A stretch of DNA of 10,299 nt from Pseudomonadota bacterium (GTDB lineage Bacteria > Pseudomonadota > Gammaproteobacteria > Steroidobacterales > Woeseiaceae), in the NCBI GenBank assembly GCA_022567775.1, contig JADFGH010000047.1:1-10299 (forward strand), read 5' to 3'. Of this stretch, positions 1-5,938 are shown piece after piece (position 1 is the first letter of the stretch; each line of letters starts with the position of its first letter). A program made the translations under genes and the position numbers. The notes below the pieces were generated by a model. It was given only the letters and a program-made list of their open reading frames with translations, did no database searches and was not told where the DNA came from.

Positions 1-240
1 AGTATGCAACGGCGTCCAGCGTCCAGGAGCGACCAGGTACTCGATGCGCTGCCAAACCGTCATCCAGCCACGTGCGTTGATCTTTTCGGTGGAAAATCCG
101 GCCTCCTCGACCTTTTTCTTCTCGCCGTCAATGGTGGCTTCGGCTTTCTCCAATTGACCCTGGCTCTCGAGAGCACGCTTGATGCGGCCGGCCTTCAGTT
201 CTTTGCCGAGGGCATCCATATGCTCGAAATACGTTTTCAT
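1..240 (-). CDS. gcdA: Glutaconyl-CoA decarboxylase alpha subunit (carboxyltransferase), N-terminal 80 residues, cut by window edge
   Basis: In the known family this subunit moves the carboxyl group from glutaconyl-CoA to biotin on the carrier subunit, giving crotonyl-CoA; it is cytoplasmic and docks on the membrane beta subunit. The frame is open from ATG at 240 through base 1, giving 80 residues that begin MKTYFEHMDALGKEL. After a charged helical stretch (about residues 20-48) comes NARGWMTVWQRIEYLVAPG at about 54-72, which resembles from memory the GcdA N-terminus (an N-x-RGE-LTA-QRIE-LV-PG-W pattern) more than that of methylmalonyl-CoA decarboxylase alpha subunits. The gene starts 14 bases after the acyl-CoA dehydrogenase stop, with only a weak GAGAA-type ribosome binding site, so it is probably the last visible gene of the operon. 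Substrate identity is inferred from the N-terminus and neighbours, since the catalytic crotonase-fold domains lie outside the window. The family is fairly certain, glutaconyl specificity less so. Confidence 0.8.
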   Translation of the reverse strand, partial: MKTYFEHMDALGKELKAGRIKRALESQGQLEKAEATIDGEKKKVEEAGFSTEKINARGWMTVWQRIEYLVAPGRWTPLHT

Positions 241-254
241 TCGTCTTTTCTCAA

Positions 255-1409
255 CTAGCGATTGGCGGTGAATCCGCAGGCGATACCGGAAATGATTATC
301 TTTTGCACGTTTGATGTTCCTTCCACGATCTGTAGCGACTTGGCGTCCCGATAGAAGCGCTCTGCCGGGTACTCCGTGGAGAAACCGTAGGAACCAAAAA
401 TTTTCATACACTCATTGGCGGCATGCACAGCGGCCTCGGAAGCCGCAAGTTTCGCGATCGAGGTTTCGTACTGGTTCGGTCGATTCTGATCCTTGAGCCA
501 CGCGGCGCGGTACACCAGGAGCTTCGCCGCTTCGTGTTCGACCGCCATGTCGGCAATCTGCGCCTGAATCATCTGGTGCCTGGATATCGGTTTACCGAAC
601 TGAGTGCGCTCATTTGCATAGTTGATGGACAGATCGAGGGCGCCGCCGGCGACACCCAGGGCGCCCGCGGCACAATTGATGCGCGTGTTGTTCAGCTGCC
701 ACATGCAGATCTTGAAGCCCTCCCCCTCCTCGCCGAGCAATGCTTCCTTCGGGATCTTCGCACCGTCAAAGACGAACTCACCGGTTGGCGAGCAGTGCAG
801 ACCGAGCTTGGTGTCGATGGATTTCGTCGTGCAACCTTCAAGGTTTTTCGGCTCGATGATAAACGCCGAAATTCCTTTGTGTTTAGCGTCTCGGTCTGTA
901 TAAGCGTAAAGCAGTCCGGCATCACCGACCTGGGCATTGGAGATCCACAGCTTGCTACCGTGTATTTCCCAGTGATCTCCTTTGTCGACCGCGACAGTTT
1001 TCATGCTGGCGACATCCGAACCGGAGTTGGGTTCGGTCATCGCAAAGAAGCCCAGTTTTTCCCCTGAAATCCAGCCGGGAATATATTTTTCCTTCTGCCC
1101 GGCGTTACCGAACCGGGCGACCGTCAACGGGGGCCCGAGATTCTGCATGTTGAATTGCACGCGCCAGGAAGCCGAGACGCGGGCAATCTGCTCGGCCATG
1201 AGCACGGATTCCAGGAACCCCATGCCGTTGCCGCCAAGCTCATCGGGCAATGCGCAGGCGAAAAACCCGAGTTCACCCATGCGGACGACACGATCGGCCC
1301 GAAACTCTTGTTTCCTTTCCTCCTCCTCGAGTGTGGGCGCTATATCTTCTTCGGCAAACCGCCGAGCCGTGTCCTGGACAAGGAGTTGTTCTTCTGTGAG
1401 TTCAAACAT
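255..1409 (-). CDS. Acyl-CoA dehydrogenase, probable glutaryl-CoA dehydrogenase (possibly non-decarboxylating)
   Basis: This is an FAD-dependent acyl-CoA dehydrogenase of 384 residues, the usual family length, expected to oxidise an acyl-CoA at the alpha-beta bond and pass electrons to electron transfer flavoprotein. Visible features are an N-terminal helical domain, the flavin/substrate motif MTEPNSGSD at 124-132, GSKLWISNA at 151-159, the substrate-loop region CSPTGEFVFD at 206-215 and the C-terminal YRDAKSLQIVEGTSN at 353-367, whose Glu363 is the catalytic base position. The segment around 79-91 (RVQFNMQNLG) and the ending EYPAERFYRDA with a terminal ANR recall the non-decarboxylating glutaryl-CoA dehydrogenase of Desulfococcus-type anaerobes rather than the decarboxylating mitochondrial type; this is from memory. 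It lies between the biotin carrier gene and gcdA, 29 and 14 bases away, so its product is probably the substrate of the decarboxylase. A broader acyl-CoA or dicarboxyl-CoA specificity remains possible. Confidence 0.85.
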   Translation of the reverse strand: MFELTEEQLLVQDTARRFAEEDIAPTLEEEERKQEFRADRVVRMGELGFFACALPDELGGNGMGFLESVLMAEQIARVSASWRVQFNMQNLGPPLTVARFGNAGQKEKYIPGWISGEKLGFFAMTEPNSGSDVASMKTVAVDKGDHWEIHGSKLWISNAQVGDAGLLYAYTDRDAKHKGISAFIIEPKNLEGCTTKSIDTKLGLHCSPTGEFVFDGAKIPKEALLGEEGEGFKICMWQLNNTRINCAAGALGVAGGALDLSINYANERTQFGKPISRHQMIQAQIADMAVEHEAAKLLVYRAAWLKDQNRPNQYETSIAKLAASEAAVHAANECMKIFGSYGFSTEYPAERFYRDAKSLQIVEGTSNVQKIIISGIACGFTANR

Positions 1410-1438
1410 TGATTCCCATCACTCCGTTCGTTACGTAC

Positions 1439-1654
1439 TCAATCGATCACAGCCATCACGTCATCTTCTTCGACCTTATCGCCTTTCTTGACCCGGATTT
1501 CTGCAACGCTGCCATCACAGGGCGAATAAACCGGGATCTCCATTTTCAGCGCTTCGACGACGAATAATTCATCGTCTTCCTCAACGGTGTCGCCGACCTC
1601 CACGGAAACTTTCCAAACGTTGCCCGCAAGCGCGGCCAGAACTTCTTGTGCCAT
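1439..1654 (-). CDS. gcdC: Biotin carrier subunit of the decarboxylase (biotin/lipoyl attachment domain)
   Basis: This 71-residue protein is essentially one biotinyl domain. It has the biotinylation motif EALKM at 34-38, with Lys37 as the expected biotin attachment site, flanked by the mirrored beta-hammerhead halves (GDTVEEDDELFVVE and GDKVEEDDVMAV). It would carry CO2 as carboxybiotin from the alpha subunit to the membrane beta subunit. The ATG at 1654 has an AAGGA ribosome binding site about seven bases upstream, and the gene starts 23 bases after the beta-subunit stop. Well-studied decarboxylase carriers (GcdC, MmdC) are longer because an Ala/Pro-rich flexible linker precedes the biotin domain; that linker is missing here, so the domain is free-standing. 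A lipoyl carrier is less likely because the Lys context is Met-flanked on the C side (LKM), and the neighbours are biotin enzymes. Confidence 0.9.
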   Translation of the reverse strand: MAQEVLAALAGNVWKVSVEVGDTVEEDDELFVVEALKMEIPVYSPCDGSVAEIRVKKGDKVEEDDVMAVID

Positions 1655-1677
1655 GTCAAATCCTTATCTCTTATTGA

Positions 1678-2781
1678 TTACCCTAGTAAGGTCAGAAAAA
1701 TACCGGCTGCTATAACGGTGCCTATCACACCCGCAATATTCGGGCCCATCGCAAACATCAGCAGGTGGTTCTTCTTGTCCGCCTCCATTCCCATCTTCTG
1801 CACAACGCGGGCTGCCATCGGCACTGCCGATACTCCTGCACCACCAATGAGTGGATTGATCTTGTCAGAGGTAAACAAGTTCATGAACTTTGCCAGGATG
1901 ACGCCGGTCGCCGTACCGATCATGAACGCGACCAGCCCGAGGATAAATATGAATATCACTTCCTGACGAAGAAAGTTTTCAGCACTCATTGTTGCACCAA
2001 TGCTTATCCCTAAGAAAATTGTGACGATGTTCATTAAAGAACTTTGTGCCGTGTCCGTCAGGCGTTCTACCACCTTGGATTCGCGAAATAGATTGCCCAG
2101 CATGAACATTGAAATCAGCGGGGCAGACGCCGGTACCAGCAATATGATCACCACGGTTGCCACAACCGGGAAAAGCACTTTCTCGCGAGTGCTGATCTTG
2201 CGCCCCTTTTTCATTTTGATCTTGCGTTCATTCTCCGTTGTCAACAGACGCATGATCGGGGGCTGGATGATCGGTACAAGCGCCATGTATGAATAAGCGG
2301 CGACAGCACAGGCGCCGAGCAGATGTGGCGCAAGTTTCGCCGCAAGAAATATCGTTGTTGGCCCATCCGCACCGCCTATGATGCCGATAGTTGCAGCTTC
2401 TTCGAGCGTAAAGCCGACTGACGTCGCAACAAAAAAAGTGATGTAGACACCTGCCTGCGCGGCGGCGCCAAGGAAGATCAGCCGAGGTTGCGAGAGAAGG
2501 GGGCCAAAGTCTGTCAATGCGCCGAGCCCGAGAAAGATCACCGGCGGAATGATCTCCCACTCAATACCATAGTGGTAGAAACGCCAGATCAGGCCCTCTC
2601 CGGGGTCCATGAGGTTCGTTAGTGGAAGATTGGCGATCAGAATGCCGAAACCAATGGGCAGCAGCAGCAGCGGCTCATACTTCTTGTGGATGGCGAGATA
2701 CATCAGCGTCACACTGATCAGCCACATGACACCCATCCCCGGTGTCATGGCGAATACGCCCATGTGCTCGAAAATTGCCAC
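1678..2781 (-). CDS. gcdB: Sodium-pumping decarboxylase beta subunit (OadB/GcdB/MmdB family)
   Basis: This integral membrane subunit decarboxylates carboxybiotin and couples that to Na+ export. At 367 residues it is near the short end of the family and consists of many hydrophobic segments. The hallmark GGADGPT lies at 136-142, with Asp139 matching the family's essential Na+-binding aspartate. A second conserved region, GVSAVPMAAR at 316-325 with Ser318 and then MGPNIAG at 345-351, matches the other ion-coordination segment. The basic loop around 184-201 is probably cytoplasmic. The start is GTG at 2781, one base after the stop of the upstream small subunit (TAG-C-GTG), which implies translational coupling; an in-frame ATG at 2763 is a weaker alternative. 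Family assignment is secure. Oxaloacetate, malonate and methylmalonyl-CoA systems use the same subunit, so the substrate comes from the neighbours. Confidence 0.93.
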   Translation of the reverse strand: MAIFEHMGVFAMTPGMGVMWLISVTLMYLAIHKKYEPLLLLPIGFGILIANLPLTNLMDPGEGLIWRFYHYGIEWEIIPPVIFLGLGALTDFGPLLSQPRLIFLGAAAQAGVYITFFVATSVGFTLEEAATIGIIGGADGPTTIFLAAKLAPHLLGACAVAAYSYMALVPIIQPPIMRLLTTENERKIKMKKGRKISTREKVLFPVVATVVIILLVPASAPLISMFMLGNLFRESKVVERLTDTAQSSLMNIVTIFLGISIGATMSAENFLRQEVIFIFILGLVAFMIGTATGVILAKFMNLFTSDKINPLIGGAGVSAVPMAARVVQKMGMEADKKNHLLMFAMGPNIAGVIGTVIAAGIFLTLLG

Positions 2782-2782
2782 G

Positions 2783-2914
2783 CTACTCGTTCTTGTCCGG
2801 TGCAGCCCGCACGGCGCTTACAAGCGCGATGAGTTTCATGGCCAGGTAGAGCACTGCCATGCCGATGAATACACCGGTGATTCCGTTGACAAATATGCCT
2901 ACCGCTGTTTCCAC
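2783..2914 (-). CDS. OadG-related small membrane subunit of the decarboxylase
   Basis: This short reading frame encodes 43 residues starting with GTG at 2914. It has a near-complete single transmembrane helix (about residues 4-33: AVGIFVNGITGVFIGMAVLY and onward) followed by a charged tail ending APDKNE. A GGGGA ribosome binding site lies about nine bases upstream (2924-2928). One base separates its stop from the GTG of the beta subunit. OadG, GcdD and MmdD subunits are small single-helix proteins that hold the membrane complex together and usually carry a longer hydrophilic or Ala/Pro-rich tail. Here only the helix and a stub remain, like the proteins called OadG-related small transporter subunits or the tiny MmdE subunit. 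The identification rests on position, size and topology rather than on a catalytic motif. Confidence 0.75.
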   Translation of the reverse strand: METAVGIFVNGITGVFIGMAVLYLAMKLIALVSAVRAAPDKNE

Positions 2915-2965
2915 TGAGATTTTCCCCGATTTGGCTTTCGCCGGCCGGCCTTCCGCACGGAGCGT

Positions 2966-2994
2966 ATCATCCCGTAATGGGTTAACCTATTCAA
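2966..2994 (-). promoter_or_regulatory. Candidate sigma-70 promoter of the decarboxylase operon
   Basis: Read on the minus strand, a TTGAAT -35 (2989-2994) and a GATGAT -10 (2966-2971) are separated by 17 bases, about 50 bases upstream of the first gene. Each box matches four of six consensus positions. A GGTTAACC palindrome at 2980-2987 sits inside the spacer and could be an operator, though an eight-base palindrome can arise by chance. This is the best sequence match in the gap but is weak. Confidence 0.35.
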
Positions 2995-3029
2995 TCGCCG
3001 CCGGAGCCGGTCGGTAGACATAAACAGGA

Positions 3030-3060
3030 AACCCCGTGCTAGCCAAGCCTGCACGGGGTT
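3030..3060 (-). terminator. Hairpin with terminator-like tail downstream of rpoH
   Basis: A perfect ten-base inverted repeat, AACCCCGTGC (3030-3039) and GCACGGGGTT (3051-3060), encloses an 11-base loop. On the minus strand, after the rpoH stop at 3188, the stem is followed by TTTCCTGTTTAT, a moderately T-rich tail. It would separate rpoH from the decarboxylase operon. The T-tract is interrupted, so termination may be partial. Confidence 0.55.
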
Positions 3061-3069
3061 CGTAAAAGA

Positions 3070-3089
3070 ATCGCGGCTAAAGCCGCGAT
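3070..3089. repeat. REP-like palindrome
   Basis: ATCGCGGCT (3070-3078), a two-base AA centre and AGCCGCGAT (3081-3089) form a perfect nine-base stem. This GCGGC-TAAA-GCCGC core is typical of short repetitive extragenic palindromes in Pseudomonas and related gammaproteobacteria. It has no T-rich tail, so it is more likely a dispersed repeat than a terminator. Confidence 0.6.
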
Positions 3090-3111
3090 GCATCAAATCG
3101 CTGCTCGTACC

Positions 3112-3181
3112 GTAGGAGCGGCGTTTTGTACAGGGAGGTACTTATGCTGCGCACATGGATGTGCAAGCGGCGACTCGCCGC
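3112..3181. repeat. REP-like composite repeat with two further hairpins
   Basis: The block begins with GTAGGAGCGGC (3112-3122), the usual head of GCGGC-type REP sequences. It continues with a palindrome GCACAT-GG-ATGTGC (3151-3164) and ends with GCGGCGA-C-TCGCCGC (3167-3181), six bases before the rpoH stop. With the palindrome at 3070-3089 it makes a three-hairpin cluster confined to the gap, as expected for a mosaic of extragenic repeats. No coding frame or terminator tail is evident in it. Multiple copies elsewhere in the genome would be expected but cannot be seen here. Confidence 0.5.
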
Positions 3182-3187
3182 GATTAA

Positions 3188-4054
3188 TCAAACCGCCATC
3201 ACAACCCCAAGCTTCTTGATCGCACTGGCTTCGATCTGCCTGATGCGTTCTGCAGATACACCGTATTGATCGGCCAACTCATGCAATGTCTGCTTGTCTT
3301 CGGTCAGCCAGCGCGACTCGAGGATATCGCGGCTGCGCTCATCGAGCGTTGTCAGTGCTTTTCTCATTCGCGAAGTAGCGTCGTCATTCCAGTCGGTCTT
3401 CTCAACCAGCACCGCCGGATCCGCATCCGCACTCGGCAGATAGGCTGCCGGCGCAAACGCTCTGTCATCATCGCGAACATCGGGCAGTGGATCGAAGCCG
3501 GGATCACGGGCAGTGAGCCTGCGTTCCATCTCGGTGACTTCCCTGGGACTTACTCCGAGGTCCTTCGCGACTGCCTCGGTCTCGGCATGCGATAGCCATG
3601 CAAGACTTTTCTTCGATTTGCGAAGGTTGAAAAACAGTTTGCGTTGCGCTTTTGTTGTCGCAACTTTGACGATGCGCCAGTTGCGCAACACGAACTCATG
3701 AATTTCGGCGCGGATCCAGTGCACGGCGAATGAGACCAGTCTTACGTCGAAGTCGGGGTCAAAGCGTTTGACCGCCTTCATGAGGCCAACATTACCTTCC
3801 TGGATGAGGTCGCCGATTGGCAGGCCATATCCGGTATATCCCTTCGCGATATGTACGACGAAGCGCAGGTGAGCCATAACCAGTTCACGTGCAGCCTCGA
3901 GGTCTTCATGCTCGCGATAGCGGCGGGCCAGCGCCTGCTCGTCTTCCTTGCTCAGGACTGCGATAGCGCCAACCGCCTGAATATAGGCGCCCAGATTTCC
4001 GACCGGGCTGGTCAGGTCGAGATCTTTCATCGATATTGCGACTGCTGTTGTCAT
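3188..4054 (-). CDS. rpoH: RNA polymerase heat-shock sigma factor sigma-32
   Basis: Sigma-32 directs RNA polymerase to heat-shock promoters (chaperones, proteases). The 288-residue product matches RpoH length and domain order: N-terminal PVGNLGAYI at 17-25, region 2 with LIQEGNVGLMKAVKRFDP at 83-100 and the -10 recognition helix RLVSFAVHWIRAEIHEFVLR at 105-124, and the diagnostic RpoH box QRKLFFNLRK at 137-146. Region 4 follows, with the helix-turn-helix TLHELADQYGVSAERIRQIE at 256-275. The start is ATG at 4054 because a strong AGGGAGG site lies 11 bases upstream; an upstream in-frame GTG at 4093 would fall inside the operator and is rejected. The gene follows ftsX, as in E. coli, but has its own control region with a CIRCE element. 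The predicted leader is only about 20-40 bases, so a long 5' RNA thermometer is unlikely. Confidence 0.97.
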   Translation of the reverse strand: MTTAVAISMKDLDLTSPVGNLGAYIQAVGAIAVLSKEDEQALARRYREHEDLEAARELVMAHLRFVVHIAKGYTGYGLPIGDLIQEGNVGLMKAVKRFDPDFDVRLVSFAVHWIRAEIHEFVLRNWRIVKVATTKAQRKLFFNLRKSKKSLAWLSHAETEAVAKDLGVSPREVTEMERRLTARDPGFDPLPDVRDDDRAFAPAAYLPSADADPAVLVEKTDWNDDATSRMRKALTTLDERSRDILESRWLTEDKQTLHELADQYGVSAERIRQIEASAIKKLGVVMAV

Positions 4055-4083
4055 GGATATTACTACCTCCCTTGGCCGTGGCA

Positions 4084-4113
4084 ATTTTAGCACTCACCGC
4101 CTTAGAGTGCTAA
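4084..4113 (-). promoter_or_regulatory. Candidate sigma-70 extended -10 promoter of rpoH
   Basis: On the minus strand, TTAGCA (4108-4113, four of six) and TAAAAT (4084-4089, five of six) are spaced by 18 bases, and TGC precedes the -10 to give an extended -10. The -35 and -10 boxes fall in the two arms of the CIRCE element. Initiation would occur near 4077, leaving a leader of roughly 23 bases with the ribosome binding site near its start. Confidence 0.55.
4087..4113 (-). promoter_or_regulatory. CIRCE operator (HrcA binding site) at the rpoH promoter
   Basis: The sequence is a perfect match to the CIRCE consensus: TTAGCACTC (4087-4095), nine spacer bases, then GAGTGCTAA (4105-4113). CIRCE is the operator of the heat-sensitive repressor HrcA, classically in front of groE and dnaK/hrcA operons. 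It lies 33 to 59 bases upstream of the rpoH start codon and overlaps both predicted promoters, so HrcA would block transcription of the heat-shock sigma factor until proteins misfold. A perfect 18-of-18 match makes chance very unlikely. The hrcA gene itself is not in the window. Confidence 0.93.
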
Positions 4114-4130
4114 CAATGGCGAATAGTTCC
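4102..4130 (-). promoter_or_regulatory. Candidate sigma-E (RpoE) promoter of rpoH
   Basis: On the minus strand, GGAACTA (4124-4130) matches six of seven positions of the sigma-E -35 GGAACTT, and TCTAA (4102-4106) matches the sigma-E -10. The spacer is 17 bases, where 16 is usual. E. coli rpoH also has a sigma-E promoter, so the location makes sense. The -10 lies inside the CIRCE spacer and right arm. Confidence 0.45.
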
Positions 4131-4233
4131 CGCCTGGATCGAAGAAAAAATCAATATAAAGCAATTAGTTAGCCTTTGACTGAATGCCTGGATTATGTCA
4201 GGTCAATGGCGAATTACAGCGCTTGGATGCCGA

Positions 4234-5190
4234 TCAGCGCGGCTCTATGCGACGCATATGACGGGCCGCCGCGACCCAGGAACCGCTTAGCCCGAGGGTC
4301 ACGCCTGCGCCGATAATCAGCATGCTTTCTCCAAAGTCCAGCGCAAGGACGCTGAACGGGCTGTTGTATAGTCCGGCCAGCCGGGTAACGGGCGCCTCGA
4401 GGGCATAAAGCCCGTAGCGAACCAGGGCCAATGCCAACAGCCCCCCGCCGAGCCCGTACCACAGGCCCGAGTAAAGGAATGGCCGCCGCACAAACGCGTT
4501 GCTGGCGCCGATCAGTTTCGTGACCTCGATTTCTTCGCGTCGGTTCTGAATGTCGAGGCGAATCGTGTTGCCGATGATGACAAAAATGGCGGCGCCGAGT
4601 AATGCGGCACCGATAGCAATCGACCGCTGCAGGATGTCGAGGATGGCATGGAAGCGGCGCACCCATTCGGTATCGACCTGCACCATATCTGCCTCGGGAA
4701 GATTACCGAGTTCCTCGTGAAGGAGACTCAATGACGCTTCTGTATTGACGCTCCCCGGCCGCACGACGAGTGTATGTGGCAGCGGGTTGACGGTGAGATG
4801 GTCCAGCGCCTCACCGAATCCCGATTGATCGCGGAATTCTTCGAGGGCCTCGTCGGCTGAAATCAGCGTTACTTCTTCGACATCGGCACGTTGTCGGATG
4901 ATATCCGCCAGTCGGCGGGCAGCATCGATCGATGTATCGCCATTCAGATAGACCGAGAAATCCAGTGCGTTGTCCCATGAGGCGCTGATGGACTGAGTGT
5001 TCTTGATCAGCAGATGCAATGCCGAGGGCAACGCCAGCGTTACCGCGATAACCAGGATTGTCATCAGGCTGGCAAAAGGTTGTCGCGCCAGGCGGCCGAG
5101 CGCACCAATCGCAGTACTGACGTGCCGCACTGTCCAGCTCGCGATCGGGCCGGACGAACGTGGTGCGTTCAGTGTGTCCGCTGACTTCAT
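4234..5190 (-). CDS. ftsX: Cell division protein FtsX, membrane subunit of the FtsEX complex
   Basis: FtsX is the membrane partner of the FtsE ATPase. At the division site the complex activates peptidoglycan amidases through EnvC-like proteins and supports divisome assembly. The 318-residue product has the expected topology: a cytoplasmic N-terminus, a transmembrane helix at about 41-62, a periplasmic domain to about 187 and three more helices at about 188-208, 240-262 and 288-308. The cytoplasmic loop RREEIEVTKLIGAS at 217-230 is the conserved coupling segment that contacts the ATPase. It is about 30 residues shorter than the E. coli protein, mostly at the N-terminus. The ATG at 5190 follows the ftsE stop by five bases, so the two are translationally linked. 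About 180 bases separate it from the rpoH start. Confidence 0.95.
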   Translation of the reverse strand: MKSADTLNAPRSSGPIASWTVRHVSTAIGALGRLARQPFASLMTILVIAVTLALPSALHLLIKNTQSISASWDNALDFSVYLNGDTSIDAARRLADIIRQRADVEEVTLISADEALEEFRDQSGFGEALDHLTVNPLPHTLVVRPGSVNTEASLSLLHEELGNLPEADMVQVDTEWVRRFHAILDILQRSIAIGAALLGAAIFVIIGNTIRLDIQNRREEIEVTKLIGASNAFVRRPFLYSGLWYGLGGGLLALALVRYGLYALEAPVTRLAGLYNSPFSVLALDFGESMLIIGAGVTLGLSGSWVAAARHMRRIEPR

Positions 5191-5195
5191 AGCCG

Positions 5196-5915
5196 CTACC
5201 CGGTCCGCCCCCGTTCAGACTCGAGTCTTTCTGCATATTCGGCAACGACGTCTTCTTCTTCCTCGTAGTGCAACATGCCATTCGCCAGCGGTATGCGGCG
5301 ACAACCCAGTTGGTCGATCAGTGCAATATCGTGACTTGCGATCAGGAGGGTTACGCCGATTTCGTTGAAGCGGCGGAATATACGCATGACCTCGAGCGAG
5401 AGATCGGGATCCAGGTTGCCCGTCGGCTCATCCGCGATCAGAAGCTTCGGCCGCGAAACAATAGCCCGGGCAATTCCGACACGTTGTTGCTCGCCGGACG
5501 AAAGCGTCTCCGGAAATTGCTTTTCCTTGTTGAGCAAACTGACCTGGTCAAGCGCCGCCCTGACCTTGCGCGCGGCGTCACGGTGACTGAGACCCGCGAT
5601 GATCAGTGGTAGTGCGACATTGTCGAAAACGGGCCGGTCATAGAGCAGCTTGTGATCCTGAAATACCATGCCGATCTGACGGCGATAGGCAGGGATTTTT
5701 CTGCGTGAAACGCGAGAAGTATTTTGCCCGTCGACGATGACCTGTCCACTCGTGGGCCGCTCGATCAATGCGATCAGTCGCAGCAAGGTGGTTTTGCCGG
5801 CGCCGGAATGGCCGGTCACAAACACCATCTCGCCTTTTTCGACGACCAGGCTCAATCCCCTGAGCGCATCGTGCCCGCCGGGGAATCGCTTGGTTACGTT
5901 TTCGAATTGAATCAA
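5196..5915 (-). CDS. ftsE: Cell division ATP-binding protein FtsE
   Basis: FtsE is the ABC-type ATPase that powers FtsX during septation. Numbered from the chosen start (239 residues), it contains Walker [10 protein letters not shown] at 35-43, the Q-loop VFQDHK at 84-89, the ABC signature [14 protein letters not shown] at 138-151, Walker B LLIADEP at 158-164, the D-loop GNLD and the switch histidine ASHD near 195. The C-terminus carries an acidic [15 protein letters not shown] tail. I chose the TTG at 5915 because it gives a protein beginning MIQFENVTK, which aligns with the E. coli start MIRFEHVSK, and because TAAGGAA (5926-5932) lies 10 bases upstream. A TTG at 5924 would leave only about two bases from that site. 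The gap to ftsY is filled with hairpins, so expression relative to ftsY may be adjusted there. Confidence 0.96.
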   Translation of the reverse strand: MIQFENVTKRFPGGHDALRGLSLVVEKGEMVFVTGHSGAGKTTLLRLIALIERPTSGQVIVDGQNTSRVSRRKIPAYRRQIGMVFQDHKLLYDRPVFDNVALPLIIAGLSHRDAARKVRAALDQVSLLNKEKQFPETLSSGEQQRVGIARAIVSRPKLLIADEPTGNLDPDLSLEVMRIFRRFNEIGVTLLIASHDIALIDQLGCRRIPLANGMLHYEEEEDVVAEYAERLESERGRTG

Positions 5916-5938
5916 GGCAATCAAATTCCTTAGTGAAT

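Noticed and set aside
423..1067. 214-codon plus-strand open frame opposite the acyl-CoA dehydrogenase
   Set aside because: It is an antisense shadow of a clearly conserved enzyme gene and has no ribosome binding site or family features.
2899..3096. Open frame of 65 codons on the minus strand in the rpoH-decarboxylase gap
   Set aside because: It begins inside a REP-like palindrome, has an Arg-rich composition without recognisable motifs, and overlaps the terminator hairpin, promoter and first gene of the operon.
4055..4093. Longer rpoH start at GTG 4093
   Set aside because: The codon lies within the CIRCE element and upstream of the predicted transcription start, while ATG 4054 has a strong ribosome binding site and matches the family.
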